This document shows, in pieces, positions 1 to 9,251 of a stretch of DNA of 64,000 bases. Position 1 is the stretch's first letter. The number at the start of each line of letters is the position of its first letter. Source of the stretch: Glaciimonas sp. PCH181 (GTDB lineage Bacteria > Pseudomonadota > Gammaproteobacteria > Burkholderiales > Burkholderiaceae_D); NCBI RefSeq assembly GCF_003056055.1, contig NZ_PYFP01000001.1, positions 2,542,001 through 2,606,000 of the forward strand, written 5' to 3'. Below the pieces are notes generated by a model. The model had not been told where the DNA came from. It searched no databases and was given only the letters and a program-made list of their open reading frames with translations. The position numbers were made by a program, and so were the translations under genes.

Positions 1-66
1 AATTAGTAAAAAAGTTATGGGCCGTTCAGAAAAATGTGCATCTTCCAACGCTCGGAAAATAAGCAT

Positions 67-1020
67 TTATTTGAGCGTTATCCGAGGGTCTATCCACGAA
101 TAGATAATGTCGGTAATGATATTGATGGCTAATATTGCTAGCGCCATGAATAATGCGATGCCCATAATCAACGGATAGTCGCGGCTCTCAATGCCATCCA
201 GAAACAGCATCCCCATACCGGGCCAGGAAAACACGACTTCTACAAAGACCGCGCCGCCAATTAATGCACCAAAATTGGCGGCAATCACTGTAACAATCGG
301 AATGAGCGTATTCGGCAGCGCATGTCGCACCATCACCTTATACGGCGACAATCCTTTGGCGGTTGCTGTGCGCACATAATCTTGCGTCATGACTTCTAGC
401 AAACCGGCTCTGGTATAACGCATCAGGATCGCAACGAATTGCACCGCGAGTACGATCGAGGGCAATATCAGGTGATGCAAAATATCAGTCCAGCTGCCAT
501 CGCCGGGAATGGAATAACCTCCCGCCGGAAACCATCCCAATTTCAGCGAAAAAATATACATCCCGGCAATGCCAACCAAGAAGGCGGGGCAGCTGATCGC
601 CAGATAGGCGAGGACAGACAAAACATAATCAGTCTTTTTATTGTAATGTCGCGCCGAAACGATACCGGCAAGTATCCCGAGCACTGAGCCTAAGGTTAGA
701 CCGATAAACGTCAGCATGAACGTCGCCGGAATACGGCTGGCAATCGCGTCCGTTACTTTTTGTCCGTCTTTATATCGATACCCCAAATCCCCATGCACGA
801 CTTTTTTAATCCAGACAAAAAACCGTACGGGCATAGGCGCATCAAGCCCCAAGTCGTGTCGCAAGATATCTTTTTGCTGGCTCGTTAATGATTGTGTAGG
901 AGGCACGAAGGCATCAACGGGATCTCCTGGAGCCATATTAATCATCACAAAAATCGCGATTAATATGGCAATTAGTGTCGGAATATTCACCAGAATCCGA
1001 CCAAATAAATATTTCAGCAT
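67..1020 (-). CDS. ABC transporter permease, DppB/OppB type
   Basis: Inner-membrane permease of a peptide/nickel-class ABC importer, 317 residues, the usual length for DppB/OppB. It starts with the family-typical segment MLKYLFGRILVNIPTLIAI, has about six hydrophobic segments, and carries the permease-ATPase coupling loop near residues 200-260 (TRAGLLEVMTQDYVRTATAKG). It lies 72 bp downstream of the solute-binding protein gene on the same strand, so it is the next cistron. The second permease and the ATPases would lie beyond the left window edge. The kelch epimerase upstream suggests sialic acid rather than peptide as substrate; that part is inference. Confidence 0.9.
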   Translation of the reverse strand: MLKYLFGRILVNIPTLIAILIAIFVMINMAPGDPVDAFVPPTQSLTSQQKDILRHDLGLDAPMPVRFFVWIKKVVHGDLGYRYKDGQKVTDAIASRIPATFMLTFIGLTLGSVLGILAGIVSARHYNKKTDYVLSVLAYLAISCPAFLVGIAGMYIFSLKLGWFPAGGYSIPGDGSWTDILHHLILPSIVLAVQFVAILMRYTRAGLLEVMTQDYVRTATAKGLSPYKVMVRHALPNTLIPIVTVIAANFGALIGGAVFVEVVFSWPGMGMLFLDGIESRDYPLIMGIALFMALAILAINIITDIIYSWIDPRITLK

Positions 1021-1092
1021 GTGTTACCCCGACGCTCCCCTAAGGGTGCGTAATTTATTTCAGATTAATGACGACAAATTAAGGATTAAAGA

Positions 1093-2652
1093 TTAACGCA
1101 GTGACCAGTTTTCCGGAAAGTCCTGATATCGTCCGCCGCTGGGCGCTGGCGTCCAGATGACATTTTCAGCATTCTTGGCGACGCCACCGAAACGGTTGGT
1201 CATCCATAATGGAATCCAGGGTAACTTTGCATTAGTTAACCGACAGACGTTTTTGTAGATCTCCGTGCGCTTGGCGTCGTCTGCTTCTATCTGACCCGCC
1301 TGAAACAACCTATCAAGCTCCGGCAAATTTACTCGCATTCGATTCGCCCCTTTTGGCGGCGCGTCGGTTGACGCCATCAACGGTGCCAATACGCTAGGAT
1401 CGGGGCCATTCCCACCACCAGCAAACACCATGCTGAATTTTCCTGCCTCCACCGTTTGCGAGAATGTCGCCACATCAACAAAACGCGGTCGGATATTGAT
1501 GCCGATATCGCCTAACATGGCTTGCAGGGAAGAGACCACATCTTTGGATACTTGATCGCCATAATAAGTCAGCAACTCAATGGGTAAATCATGATTCAGT
1601 TTATGCCAACCGGCGTCTGTCAGTAGTTGTTTTGCTGCTTTCACATTCATTGCATATTGATTGATATCCGCCGGTACGTATTTAGGCAGCGATAACACAC
1701 AGTTATTCAAGCTTGCCTGACCGCCATAGATATACTTAATGATGGCATTTCGATCAATGGCTAGCAGAATGGCCTGACGAACGCGCACATCTTTAAAACG
1801 CGGATCGTTATTGTTGACCCCAATGTAATTGAGTACGTTGGACGGGCCTGCAATAACATTGAATACGTTATTGTTCCGACTCTCTTTGACCTGATCCAGC
1901 GTCAGATAAGTATGCTGAATTTCCCCTGCCTGTAACGCAATTGATGCCGAACTGCCGTCCTTGAAATAACGATTGATCAGCTTGTCGAGCTTTGGCCGAC
2001 CACGATAAAAGTTTTTGTTGGCATCCAGCTCAACGTATTGATCCGGTAAGTACGCATGCCATTTAAAAGGGCCGGTGCCAACTGGCTGCTTCCACCAGTC
2101 AGCATTGCGCAACTCTTTAACCGGCATGTTCCCCAGCAGATGTACGGGAACAATCATGATGCTGGTAAACGCATCCGGTAACGAAGCATCCGGCGTATCC
2201 AGCGTCAACACGACGGTATATTCGTCCGGGATCTGAATATCGGTCACATGATTCAATCGGGCAGAAAAGCTACTCGCCATATCGGGGTTTTTGACTAAAT
2301 CAAATGTGAACTTTACGTCCTTCGCCGTGAAGAGCGCGCCGTCATGCCACTTCACCCCTTTGCGCAACTTGATTGTCATGCTCTTGCCATCGGCTGAAAA
2401 AGACCAACTTTGAGCTAAGTCGCCATTGATTTTTTCAAGTGCCGCGTCGTACAAAGTTAGCGTACTAAAATATTTGTTGTAGAAACTAAATCCGGCACTC
2501 GCAGTTAAAGGATTGAATTTTTGGGCATTACCGCTTGGCCCCACATCAAAAGCGCCAACAAACGTCTTCTCCGCCGAAAAAGCAGCACCGCTTTGAGCCA
2601 ATAATGCTAATGCAGCTACTAACGTCAGAAGTTTGTTATTGAATTTCAACAT
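1093..2652 (-). CDS. ABC transporter solute-binding protein, family 5
   Basis: Periplasmic binding protein of the peptide/nickel (SBP_bac_5) family, 519 residues. Residues 1-27 form a clear signal peptide ending ...AAFSA, with no lipobox. Family features follow: an NPLTA-like segment after the mature N-terminus, the DGKSMTIKLRKGVKWHDG stretch near residues 89-106, and VRQAILLAIDR near residue 290. The gene lies between the GntR regulator upstream and the permease downstream. Family 5 proteins bind peptides, opines, sugars and, in Haemophilus ducreyi SatA, sialic acid. The neighbouring NanM-like gene favours the last; the ligand cannot be read from sequence. Confidence 0.92.
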   Translation of the reverse strand: MLKFNNKLLTLVAALALLAQSGAAFSAEKTFVGAFDVGPSGNAQKFNPLTASAGFSFYNKYFSTLTLYDAALEKINGDLAQSWSFSADGKSMTIKLRKGVKWHDGALFTAKDVKFTFDLVKNPDMASSFSARLNHVTDIQIPDEYTVVLTLDTPDASLPDAFTSIMIVPVHLLGNMPVKELRNADWWKQPVGTGPFKWHAYLPDQYVELDANKNFYRGRPKLDKLINRYFKDGSSASIALQAGEIQHTYLTLDQVKESRNNNVFNVIAGPSNVLNYIGVNNNDPRFKDVRVRQAILLAIDRNAIIKYIYGGQASLNNCVLSLPKYVPADINQYAMNVKAAKQLLTDAGWHKLNHDLPIELLTYYGDQVSKDVVSSLQAMLGDIGINIRPRFVDVATFSQTVEAGKFSMVFAGGGNGPDPSVLAPLMASTDAPPKGANRMRVNLPELDRLFQAGQIEADDAKRTEIYKNVCRLTNAKLPWIPLWMTNRFGGVAKNAENVIWTPAPSGGRYQDFPENWSLR

Positions 2653-2715
2653 GCAATACCCCGAAATATTTCAATCAACTTATTTTCGAAAAATTCAAAA
2701 AAACGCGCTATAAAA

Positions 2716-3435
2716 CTATTCGTTTATCTTTTCTGCAACTTGCAACTCACTACTAGCGTCTTCAGGGTAACTATCTACAATCGACTGAAAATGCTCGCGA
2801 TGTGCGGATAACACGCCGAAAACGTCTTTCTTCTCCAGCATGTTGACAACGCGTAAATGATCTCTCGCGGTCGCTTCCAGCGCCCAATGATCCACGGAGC
2901 GAGCCGACTGATTCATCTCATTAAATACTTTCCAAAATAAATCGATCAATGAGAGGAGAAAGTCATTCTTCAGGCAGCTATACATCTCCGCATGAAAGTC
3001 GCGATCTTCTTGCTCAAAAGTCTGCTTATCCAGCGCTTTGCTCAACATGCGTTCGCCTAGCGCTCTCAGGCGCTGAATGCTCTCGGGCCCGATGCGCTCA
3101 ACCACTGCGGGTATCGCGCCAAGTTCAAGGTATTTGCGAACGTGCAAAAGCTTTTTAACATTCTCGTCTCCCTCATTCATTGAATAAGGCAGATTTTCTA
3201 CAATTGAATCGAATGAAAATTCTTTAACAAAAATCCCCTCGCCATGTCGTGACTCAACGATACCAAGCGACTCCAGCGATTTAACAGCTTCACGCAACGA
3301 AGGACGACTCACTCCTAGGTTTTTGGCGAGCTGTGCCTCTGGAGGTAAGCAATCTCCAAATTTCAAGTGATTACTTTTGATGTATTTCTTGATTTCAATT
3401 TGCACTTGGCGATATGCCGGAACTTTAGTTGTCAC
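2716..3435 (-). CDS. FadR-type GntR transcriptional regulator
   Basis: DNA-binding regulator, 239 residues. The N-terminal winged helix-turn-helix spans about residues 10-70 (LPPEAQLAKNLGVSRPSLREAVKSL) and the C-terminal FCD effector domain about 90-220. It uses a GTG start that overlaps the end of the upstream kelch gene by 11 bp, so translation is probably coupled. Its place between epimerase and transporter genes makes it the likely local regulator. A short perfect palindrome at 4661-4675, upstream of the operon, is a candidate operator. The effector is unknown; a sialic acid or derivative is the working guess. Confidence 0.9.
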   Translation of the reverse strand: MTTKVPAYRQVQIEIKKYIKSNHLKFGDCLPPEAQLAKNLGVSRPSLREAVKSLESLGIVESRHGEGIFVKEFSFDSIVENLPYSMNEGDENVKKLLHVRKYLELGAIPAVVERIGPESIQRLRALGERMLSKALDKQTFEQEDRDFHAEMYSCLKNDFLLSLIDLFWKVFNEMNQSARSVDHWALEATARDHLRVVNMLEKKDVFGVLSAHREHFQSIVDSYPEDASSELQVAEKINE

Positions 3436-4567
3436 TTGAATCTCTCTGAAAAAAGTCTGGAACGGTGGACGGCGCTGTTGTATCCGGATGTGCTAAAAAC
3501 AGGGTGTCCATACAAGGAACGCCATCCTGCGTATCGCCACCGACAAACACCAGCCCCGCTGCAACTTGAAAGGAAAGCCCGTTTGCACGTGCAACAGGTA
3601 ATCTGCCAGCCATTATCCAGACATCATCCCGAAAAACATATATTTCGTTGCGCCAGGTTTTCGGCAAACCCTGATGAGCGTAAAATTCCCCCGCATCGTA
3701 ACGTCTCCTTGCGCCCGGAAAATTGGTGCCGCCGGCCAAAATTGGATACGTACCCCAGCAACCTGAAAACCCACAGGCAACACCTTCTTGCGGCGCTAGC
3801 GCACTTACGGGCGGTAACCTTGCCTCGTCAATCCACTTCACACTGCCATCGGCAAACATCGCGCGCTTCACAGAGTCGGATCTCAACCCAGGCTTCACTT
3901 CACCACTCAATAAATAGATCTGACCTTGATGCTGAATCACGCTACTGCCGCAATTTGGCAGATGCCCCACAGCACCGAGATTTTTCCAATTTAGCGTAAC
4001 CACGTTAAATTGCCAGACGCTTCCATTCCACGCGTAGTCCTGCGCCGACCGGGCCATGAACGCCTCTAACGCTTGCGGCTGTTGCGACGGCGCAAGTGCC
4101 TTATAGCGTGCAAATAATGCATTAAATTGCGTGGCGTTATAACCGCCAAAAAACAAAATATGTCGATCGTCCACACACGCCGCAGATGCCCCCAACAAAC
4201 CGCACGGTAAATGAGTCGACAGGCAGGTCCAGCTATCGGATAGCGGATCATAACAATGGACAACATCGAATTGCGCCAAACTATCCGATGCACTAATACG
4301 CCCTGCCCCGCCAAACACGTAAACTTTACCCTCGACGACTACTGACACTGCACCACTGGGTACCGCAGCGGGAAAATCCGCTAGGCGTTGCCATGATTTC
4401 GGCGCTAGACGCATATCCAATCCAAACCACGCATGACCGGCTGTGCCCAAACCAGCATAAAGCACGGTCCCTACCTGCGCGCCAACTGCCTCCCGCAACA
4501 CCACTGGAAAGGATGGCCATGCAACGTCTTTATTCAGCTCCTGATCACACACTATTTGTAAGCCCAT
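3425..4567 (-). CDS. nanM: N-acetylneuraminate epimerase-like kelch protein
   Basis: A 380-residue six-bladed kelch beta-propeller of the NanM/YjhT family, which interconverts alpha and beta anomers of N-acetylneuraminate. Kelch glycine pairs recur (YVFGGAGR, ILFFGGYNA, LLSGEVKPGLR, ILAGGTNFPGAR, VFVGGDTQDG). The SGEVKPGLRSD and AGGTNFPGARRRYDAG stretches resemble conserved parts of E. coli NanM. No signal peptide is visible, whereas E. coli NanM is periplasmic, so this copy should act in the cytoplasm. It is the first gene of the operon. Lyase and kinase genes of sialic acid breakdown are not in the window. A sugar other than sialic acid remains possible. Confidence 0.75.
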   Translation of the reverse strand: MGLQIVCDQELNKDVAWPSFPVVLREAVGAQVGTVLYAGLGTAGHAWFGLDMRLAPKSWQRLADFPAAVPSGAVSVVVEGKVYVFGGAGRISASDSLAQFDVVHCYDPLSDSWTCLSTHLPCGLLGASAACVDDRHILFFGGYNATQFNALFARYKALAPSQQPQALEAFMARSAQDYAWNGSVWQFNVVTLNWKNLGAVGHLPNCGSSVIQHQGQIYLLSGEVKPGLRSDSVKRAMFADGSVKWIDEARLPPVSALAPQEGVACGFSGCWGTYPILAGGTNFPGARRRYDAGEFYAHQGLPKTWRNEIYVFRDDVWIMAGRLPVARANGLSFQVAAGLVFVGGDTQDGVPCMDTLFLAHPDTTAPSTVPDFFQRDSSDN

Positions 4568-5299
4568 CGTTTAATCGCTCTTTACCGTTACACCCAACCT
4601 TGCTATTGCCGCCGATCTTGAATCGGTCAGCTTGAATCGAAGTATTGCACCTTAGTCGTCAGATGTCAAACATCTAAACGATGATTATTTAATGGAAATC
4701 CATTCCCATCATGTGACCAAAACGACCACTAAACAATCCCTCCCATTCATATATTTAGTACTAAGTAGTTGATTATTAACGATTTAAATAAATAAAAATT
4801 GTACCCACATGATATGAATTATCGAATTAACCATAAAAAAATATCAATTACAATAACAACGACATAGATCACTTCTTTCAAAAAATACACATTTTGCGTG
4901 AAAAATTGCTATTTCATAGGGGTTTTCTCACCACGACAATGCCACGCCAGAAAGATAACTGCTTAATTTTAGCTATGTGATCTTACTTCAAAGTGGATTT
5001 GACAACTTTGTATTGCGCCATGCGCGATACTTTCTTTCCATAAAAATAGCTATATTTATACAAATAGCTGTCAAAAATCAAAAAAACTCGCTAAAACAAC
5101 ATGAATTTATAAAAAATGCTTGCATGTGCTTTTTTCCGAATGCTAGTATTCACTCAGAAATAAGAGGTCAGATATCTACCTATATATTTCGAAAAAACAC
5201 TGATCTATGGCGCATCGCAAACATGCACTCCAAATAGAATCAGTGATTGAAAAGAGTTTCGGCATTCCTGCCTATCCCTAATCTTGCAATTCATACGAC
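4568..5299. other. AT-rich divergent intergenic region
   Basis: About 730 bp without a convincing gene between the minus-strand kelch gene and the plus-strand porin. It is markedly richer in A and T than its neighbours and must hold both promoters. The only structured element noted is the palindrome at 4661-4675. The 86-residue open frame at 4977-5237 has no family resemblance and an odd composition, and is taken as chance. Confidence 0.6.
4661..4675. promoter_or_regulatory. Candidate GntR operator palindrome
   Basis: AGATGT-CAA-ACATCT is a perfect 6-bp inverted repeat with a 3-bp centre, about 95 bp upstream of the first gene of the NanM/ABC operon. TCGT and ACGA extend it imperfectly. Size and symmetry fit a GntR-family operator, but there is no direct evidence of binding. 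Confidence 0.35.
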
Positions 5300-6403
5300 A
5301 TGAAAATAAATAAAATTGTAGTCTTGGCGACCCTTGCCTCAGCGACGGGACTCGCTGCAGCACAATCAACAGTCACCTTCTCAGGGCGCGTTGACGGAGG
5401 ATTTGCGTACCTGAATCAGGTGCAAACATCCCCTGGTGTGACTGCGTCACGGTTTGGTACGCAAAACGGAGACTGGGGCGTTGGCATGATAAATGTCACT
5501 GGCGTGGACAACTTGGGGGGAGGAAACAAGGCCATTTTCGTCATATCCGATGCAGTCAAAATCATGACGGGTATGGGGGGTGCCTCTTTTCGAAAATCGT
5601 TTGTGGGCCTTTCAAGCAACGACTTGGGAACCATAAAACTTGGCCGCGATCTTTTCATCAGCAACGGCGTCACGATGATCGACCCTTTTGTGCAGGAATT
5701 GTTTGGCTCCGCTTCACTAGTGCGCGGCCGGAACTGGCAGCAAACAAATAGCAACGTCACCTATTTAAGCCCATCCTATAACGGCTTCGATGTGGCCCTT
5801 CAAAATTCACTGCCCGGCCAAACAGCTAATTTCAATGCGGGCGCTCCGGGCGGATTCGGCCGAACCGACGGTATCCAATTAACCTATCAATCAGCGCTGT
5901 TTGACGTCCGAGCTATTTATGACGAAATGCGGGATAGCAATGGTCAATTCAGTAACGTATTTACCTCCTCCAAGGAGTTGGTGATCGGTGGCAATCTGCG
6001 CATTCAAAAATTTATAATTCAAGGCGCCGTAACCAGAATGGTGGCACCGGATACGCCGACTGGACTTGCAAAAACGGCAAATCACTATTGGCTTGGTTTT
6101 AATTACGGCATGACGCCAGCGCTGTTATTGACAGCAGGAGTCTATCGTATCGACGTCGGAAGGGGTAATGCGAATGCGACACATGACGGTCAGGGTCACG
6201 CCACGATGTTTGAACTTGGCGGCACATACAACCTGTCCAAACGCACCTTTCTATACGCAAACGTTGGTTACCTGAAAAACGGCGCAAATGCAACTTTCTC
6301 GCTAGAACCCAACAACCCTGGTTTGAACAATAACAATCTGGACAACCCACTTCCAGGACGAACGCAACTTGGCTCTTACGTCGGTATTAATCAATCGTTT
6401 TAA
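5300..6403 (+). CDS. Gram-negative porin (Burkholderiales OmpC-type)
   Basis: Outer-membrane general porin, 367 residues. The signal peptide covers residues 1-21 (cleavage after AAA or AAAQ) and is followed by STVTFSGRVDGGFAYLN, the typical first strand of Burkholderiales porins. It has the loop-3 type segment and TIKLGRDLF, alternating beta strands throughout, and a C-terminal strand ending in phenylalanine (YVGINQSF), as needed for BamA-dependent assembly. It is transcribed away from the sialic-acid-like operon and might supply the outer-membrane step, but such porins are generally non-specific. Confidence 0.93.
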   Translation: MKINKIVVLATLASATGLAAAQSTVTFSGRVDGGFAYLNQVQTSPGVTASRFGTQNGDWGVGMINVTGVDNLGGGNKAIFVISDAVKIMTGMGGASFRKSFVGLSSNDLGTIKLGRDLFISNGVTMIDPFVQELFGSASLVRGRNWQQTNSNVTYLSPSYNGFDVALQNSLPGQTANFNAGAPGGFGRTDGIQLTYQSALFDVRAIYDEMRDSNGQFSNVFTSSKELVIGGNLRIQKFIIQGAVTRMVAPDTPTGLAKTANHYWLGFNYGMTPALLLTAGVYRIDVGRGNANATHDGQGHATMFELGGTYNLSKRTFLYANVGYLKNGANATFSLEPNNPGLNNNNLDNPLPGRTQLGSYVGINQSF

Positions 6404-6453
6404 CAACAAAAGGAGTAGATGATCAGCGCCAATGCTGCCTCCGATGAGAAATA

Positions 6454-7277
6454 GGGTTCTGTCGCTTTAGCAAGGACAAGTCGGATTTCTAGCTGGCGGG
6501 TGCACCGGCCTTCAAACTCGACGGATTTTTCCCGCTAATGCATAAATTGGTCTGCAAAAGTCATCTCATCAATGCCTTCCCCCATGAGCTGGCTTTTACG
6601 GATCAGGTGCATGAGTTCAATGCCGGCCAAGATGTGTTTGGCGGACCGAAATGATTTGAAGTTGAGCATCGGCTTGGTTACGCGCTTGATGGCACGGTGG
6701 TCCTGTTCGACGATATTGTTGAGGTATTTGACCTGCCGAACGACCATCGGAATGTCCATGCCGGCATTGTTCTCATCAATCGCCGCCTTGTTGGCGCCGC
6801 TTTTATCCATCGTGACTTTTTCAGGAATGCCATGAGCTTGCATGCCCTTGTTGAAAAAACGTTTCGCAGCCCACTTATCCCGCTTGGCCGTTAATAGAAA
6901 ATTGACCGTGTTGCCTTCCTTGTCCACGGCCCGATAGAGATACTTCCAGGTGCCTTTGACTTTTATATAGGTCTCGTCCATTCGCCAGCTTCCGCTATCC
7001 GGACGCTTGTGTTTGCGGAAAGCCTTTTCAAGTAACGGCAGAAACCGGATCGCCCAGCGATTGATCGATGAGTGATCGACAACCACGCCGCGTTCTTCCA
7101 TCATTTCTTCCAAGTGACGGTAACTCAATGGGTAGGCTGCGTACCAACGGATGCAGACCAGAATCACGTCGATGGGAAATCGCATCCCTTTGGCTTTGAG
7201 CATCTCGCTTCGCCCTTTTTTCAAAGACAGTAGTCTACCTGAGCGGCTCGATGACTTTGCTCAACGCGACAGAACCC
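6454..7277 (-). mobile_element. IS6-family insertion sequence, complete
   Basis: An 824-bp element, the size expected for IS6/IS26 relatives. The ends carry inverted repeats: GGGTTCTGTCGC at 6454-6465 and its complement at 7266-7277, with further partial matching inward. One transposase gene fills it. The 8-bp flanks (GAGAAATA left, TTTTGTGG right) do not match, so no target duplication is visible. That points to later recombination or a deletion next to the element. Confidence 0.92.
6535..7224 (-). CDS. IS6-family DDE transposase
   Basis: 229-residue transposase with the IS6 layout: an N-terminal helix-turn-helix region (HLEEMMEERGVVVDHSSINR) and a DDE catalytic core. The likely acidic residues are the D in WRMDETYIKVKG, the D in TMDKSGANKAA and the E in NNIVEQDHRAIKR, followed by the usual K/R. 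It lies antiparallel to the porin within the inverted repeats at 6454 and 7277. There is no frameshift, so it could be active. Confidence 0.95.
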   Translation of the reverse strand: MKKGRSEMLKAKGMRFPIDVILVCIRWYAAYPLSYRHLEEMMEERGVVVDHSSINRWAIRFLPLLEKAFRKHKRPDSGSWRMDETYIKVKGTWKYLYRAVDKEGNTVNFLLTAKRDKWAAKRFFNKGMQAHGIPEKVTMDKSGANKAAIDENNAGMDIPMVVRQVKYLNNIVEQDHRAIKRVTKPMLNFKSFRSAKHILAGIELMHLIRKSQLMGEGIDEMTFADQFMH

Positions 7278-7607
7278 TTTTGTGGATAGGTGGAATATAA
7301 CAACACATTTTTATCCTTATAAACAGAGGGTCTAGATATTCGAAAGTAAAAATGTACCGTCAAAAGTACTGTCAAAAATAAATGCTTAGGATTTTGCCGA
7401 GCTCGTAACCGTTAGTTACTTTGTCGCCGTGGCAAGACCGATGCCTAGCATTTATACCAAATAGATTCATGACTACTAATCCCAACGCCCTGATATTATT
7501 TACAGTTTAGTATCTGTTTCAATTTGGTATGCTGGTCAATAAGTGAATAAAAAGCGCGCACGCGCGCCCGAACCGGCCGGACGCCGATACTAAGTGGAGA
7601 GTAAAAA
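7278..7607. other. Intergenic stretch with short repeats
   Basis: About 330 bp right of the IS with no supported gene. It holds a tandem pair of 12-mers, GTACCGTCAAAA and GTACTGTCAAAA (7354-7377), and a 9-bp inverted pair, ATACCAAAT at 7454-7462 and ATTTGGTAT at 7522-7530. A GC-alternating run (GCGCGCACGCGCGC) precedes the next gene. None of these is a recognised site. Confidence 0.4.
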
Positions 7608-7976
7608 ATGACGAAATACCGATGCGAATCAGTTGATGACGCTGCGACCGGCCGAGTTTTTATCGAAGTCTTTTATCCTGAAAATGCATCACAGGTTTTT
7701 CGCACAAGCTCTCCTGATTTCGCTACGCATGAAGAAGCACAAGAAGCGTTTACGCGTATCGCAATTTCGGTATTGCCTGACTTCGGCTTGCTTCCAGTTG
7801 ATCCAGACAACAGCGGAAATGTAATTGGTTTCGGCATAGTTAAATCTTCGCCTTGGCATTTTGGCGGTATTTATTCTGAGGAAACAGATGCTCGTAGAAT
7901 TGCATCTAAGTTAGGCTCACAGTATGAGGTTCATTACGGCTCACATCGCTTAAATAGCGATGACTTTGCCTATTGA
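7608..7976 (+). CDS. Hypothetical protein, 122 residues
   Basis: Not recognised. A small acidic soluble protein without a signal peptide or membrane segment. It has a good Shine-Dalgarno (GTGGAGAG) 6-8 bp before the ATG, which supports it as a real gene. The second half repeats a mixed beta/alpha pattern (GFGIVKSSPWHFGGIYSEETDARRIA), possibly a small alpha/beta domain. It sits alone between an IS6 element and an unknown membrane protein, so it may be a passenger of an acquired segment. Confidence 0.6.
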   Translation: MTKYRCESVDDAATGRVFIEVFYPENASQVFRTSSPDFATHEEAQEAFTRIAISVLPDFGLLPVDPDNSGNVIGFGIVKSSPWHFGGIYSEETDARRIASKLGSQYEVHYGSHRLNSDDFAY

Positions 7977-8282
7977 ACGAGGTAAACGCCGTTCCTAGCC
8001 GGTAAGAGGCCCGTCCAATTTGCTTGGCAAATGTGGTCAGCGGCAAGGTCATTGCAGGTACGTTTGTACGGACGACATAATGCCGTTGTACTGGCGTTGT
8101 GTCGTTACAGCATAACGGCAGCATTAAGGCACCACATGAAAGACAGAATTGCGTTCAGCTTTGCCAGAATAAGCGCCGAGCACCTGGCTTCGTCCGGACA
8201 AGTAAGGCCTGAACGCGGAGGTAAACCTGTTGTTTGTGGCGGGAAGACGAGCGCTAAAAAGCTCACTGATTGGAAGGCTAGC
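7977..8282. other. Intergenic stretch, no supported gene
   Basis: About 300 bp between converging genes. It holds an imperfect inverted arrangement around 8091-8131 (TGCCGTT and AACGGCA about 26 bp apart), which could fold as a hairpin. Open frames here on both strands are mutual shadows without recognisable sequence. Confidence 0.35.
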
Positions 8283-9251
8283 CTAAGGAGATTGGACTTT
8301 AACCCCTTGACGCTTTCCTGCCGCTTTACCGTTGGTAAGCATAGGCCTTGGCCACCACAGTTTGTACTCATACCCTGGTTCTGGGTTTGTCACCATGTGG
8401 AAAAATGATTTGGTCGATGCGCTGAACTGAATTATTTTAATATCTTCTATAACTGCCGCACTGCCATTTTCAATTAAGGATCTTGTGAATTTTGCCGACT
8501 CGCCATGGTAGCGCTGTGTTACGTGCAATAGATCTACTTGAAAGGATATTAGGCAGATTGGTGCCTGAACTCTCATGGACAGATAAGTTTCGGATTTTTC
8601 ATCTGAGTCATCAATCAACATTTTTATATGTACAACCTCGACGTCATTGTAAATTCTCGTCCTAGGGAAGATCATTTTTACTGAACTAGCGGTTGTATTT
8701 TGAGACCTCTTCACTGGCTGAACTATTTGAATTTCTGAAGATACCTTTGGTTCTTTAGACCCAGTCCAATGGAACGCGTGATCAATATGCCGTAGAAAAG
8801 GCCTTTTGATTTGAAGGTGGCGAAGGGTCTCAAATTCGAGATTTTTTCCATCTGATGTTACATATTTAGCAATCGATGATAATGGCAAAAAACCACTTGG
8901 ATGAGTTTGGCTTAAAACTTTTTTGGAAATTATAAAAATTTGGCAGATTAAATAGGCGCAAACACCAACGAAGGCAGCAACCGCAATCCATGACTTAAGA
9001 CTATCAGTGAGAAAATTTGTTACACTTATCCCAAGTATCCCAGCGAGTCCGGCAATATTTGCAACAAACGCCCACATAAATTGCCTTGCTTTAGTTTTGA
9101 CGAGAAAAAAGGCGCATATAGCGCCTTCAAAAATTGTGGAAAGTTGTGTTGTTACGAAGCATCTCCGCCCATAAAATTTCCCTTTCAATATAAGTTCTTT
9201 ACAAGCAAATATCGCGCCTTTTAGGCGCGAATCAACTTGGTCAAGTGTCAC
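8283..9251 (-). CDS. Hypothetical two-helix membrane protein
   Basis: Not recognised; 322 residues from a GTG start with no clear Shine-Dalgarno, so the start is uncertain. An ATG at about residue 59 is an alternative. Two adjacent hydrophobic segments lie near residues 58-80 (AFVANIAGLAGILGISVTNF) and 89-111 (WIAVAAFVGVCAYLICQIFI), followed by about 210 soluble residues rich in beta-type sequence. It is more AT-rich than the core genes and lies in the IS/recombinase pocket, which suggests horizontal gain. Two helices plus a long soluble tail recall membrane-linked defence effectors in outline only. Confidence 0.55.
   Translation of the reverse strand: MTLDQVDSRLKGAIFACKELILKGKFYGRRCFVTTQLSTIFEGAICAFFLVKTKARQFMWAFVANIAGLAGILGISVTNFLTDSLKSWIAVAAFVGVCAYLICQIFIISKKVLSQTHPSGFLPLSSIAKYVTSDGKNLEFETLRHLQIKRPFLRHIDHAFHWTGSKEPKVSSEIQIVQPVKRSQNTTASSVKMIFPRTRIYNDVEVVHIKMLIDDSDEKSETYLSMRVQAPICLISFQVDLLHVTQRYHGESAKFTRSLIENGSAAVIEDIKIIQFSASTKSFFHMVTNPEPGYEYKLWWPRPMLTNGKAAGKRQGVKVQSP

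Noticed and set aside
3367..3999. 210-residue plus-strand frame
   Set aside because: Antisense to the kelch and GntR genes; Arg/His/Ser-rich composition typical of shadow frames.
8091..8140. Possible integron attC-like fold after the 122-residue gene
   Set aside because: The inverted bases TGCCGTT/AACGGCA are present, but the paired consensus core sites of attC are not, and no integrase gene is near.
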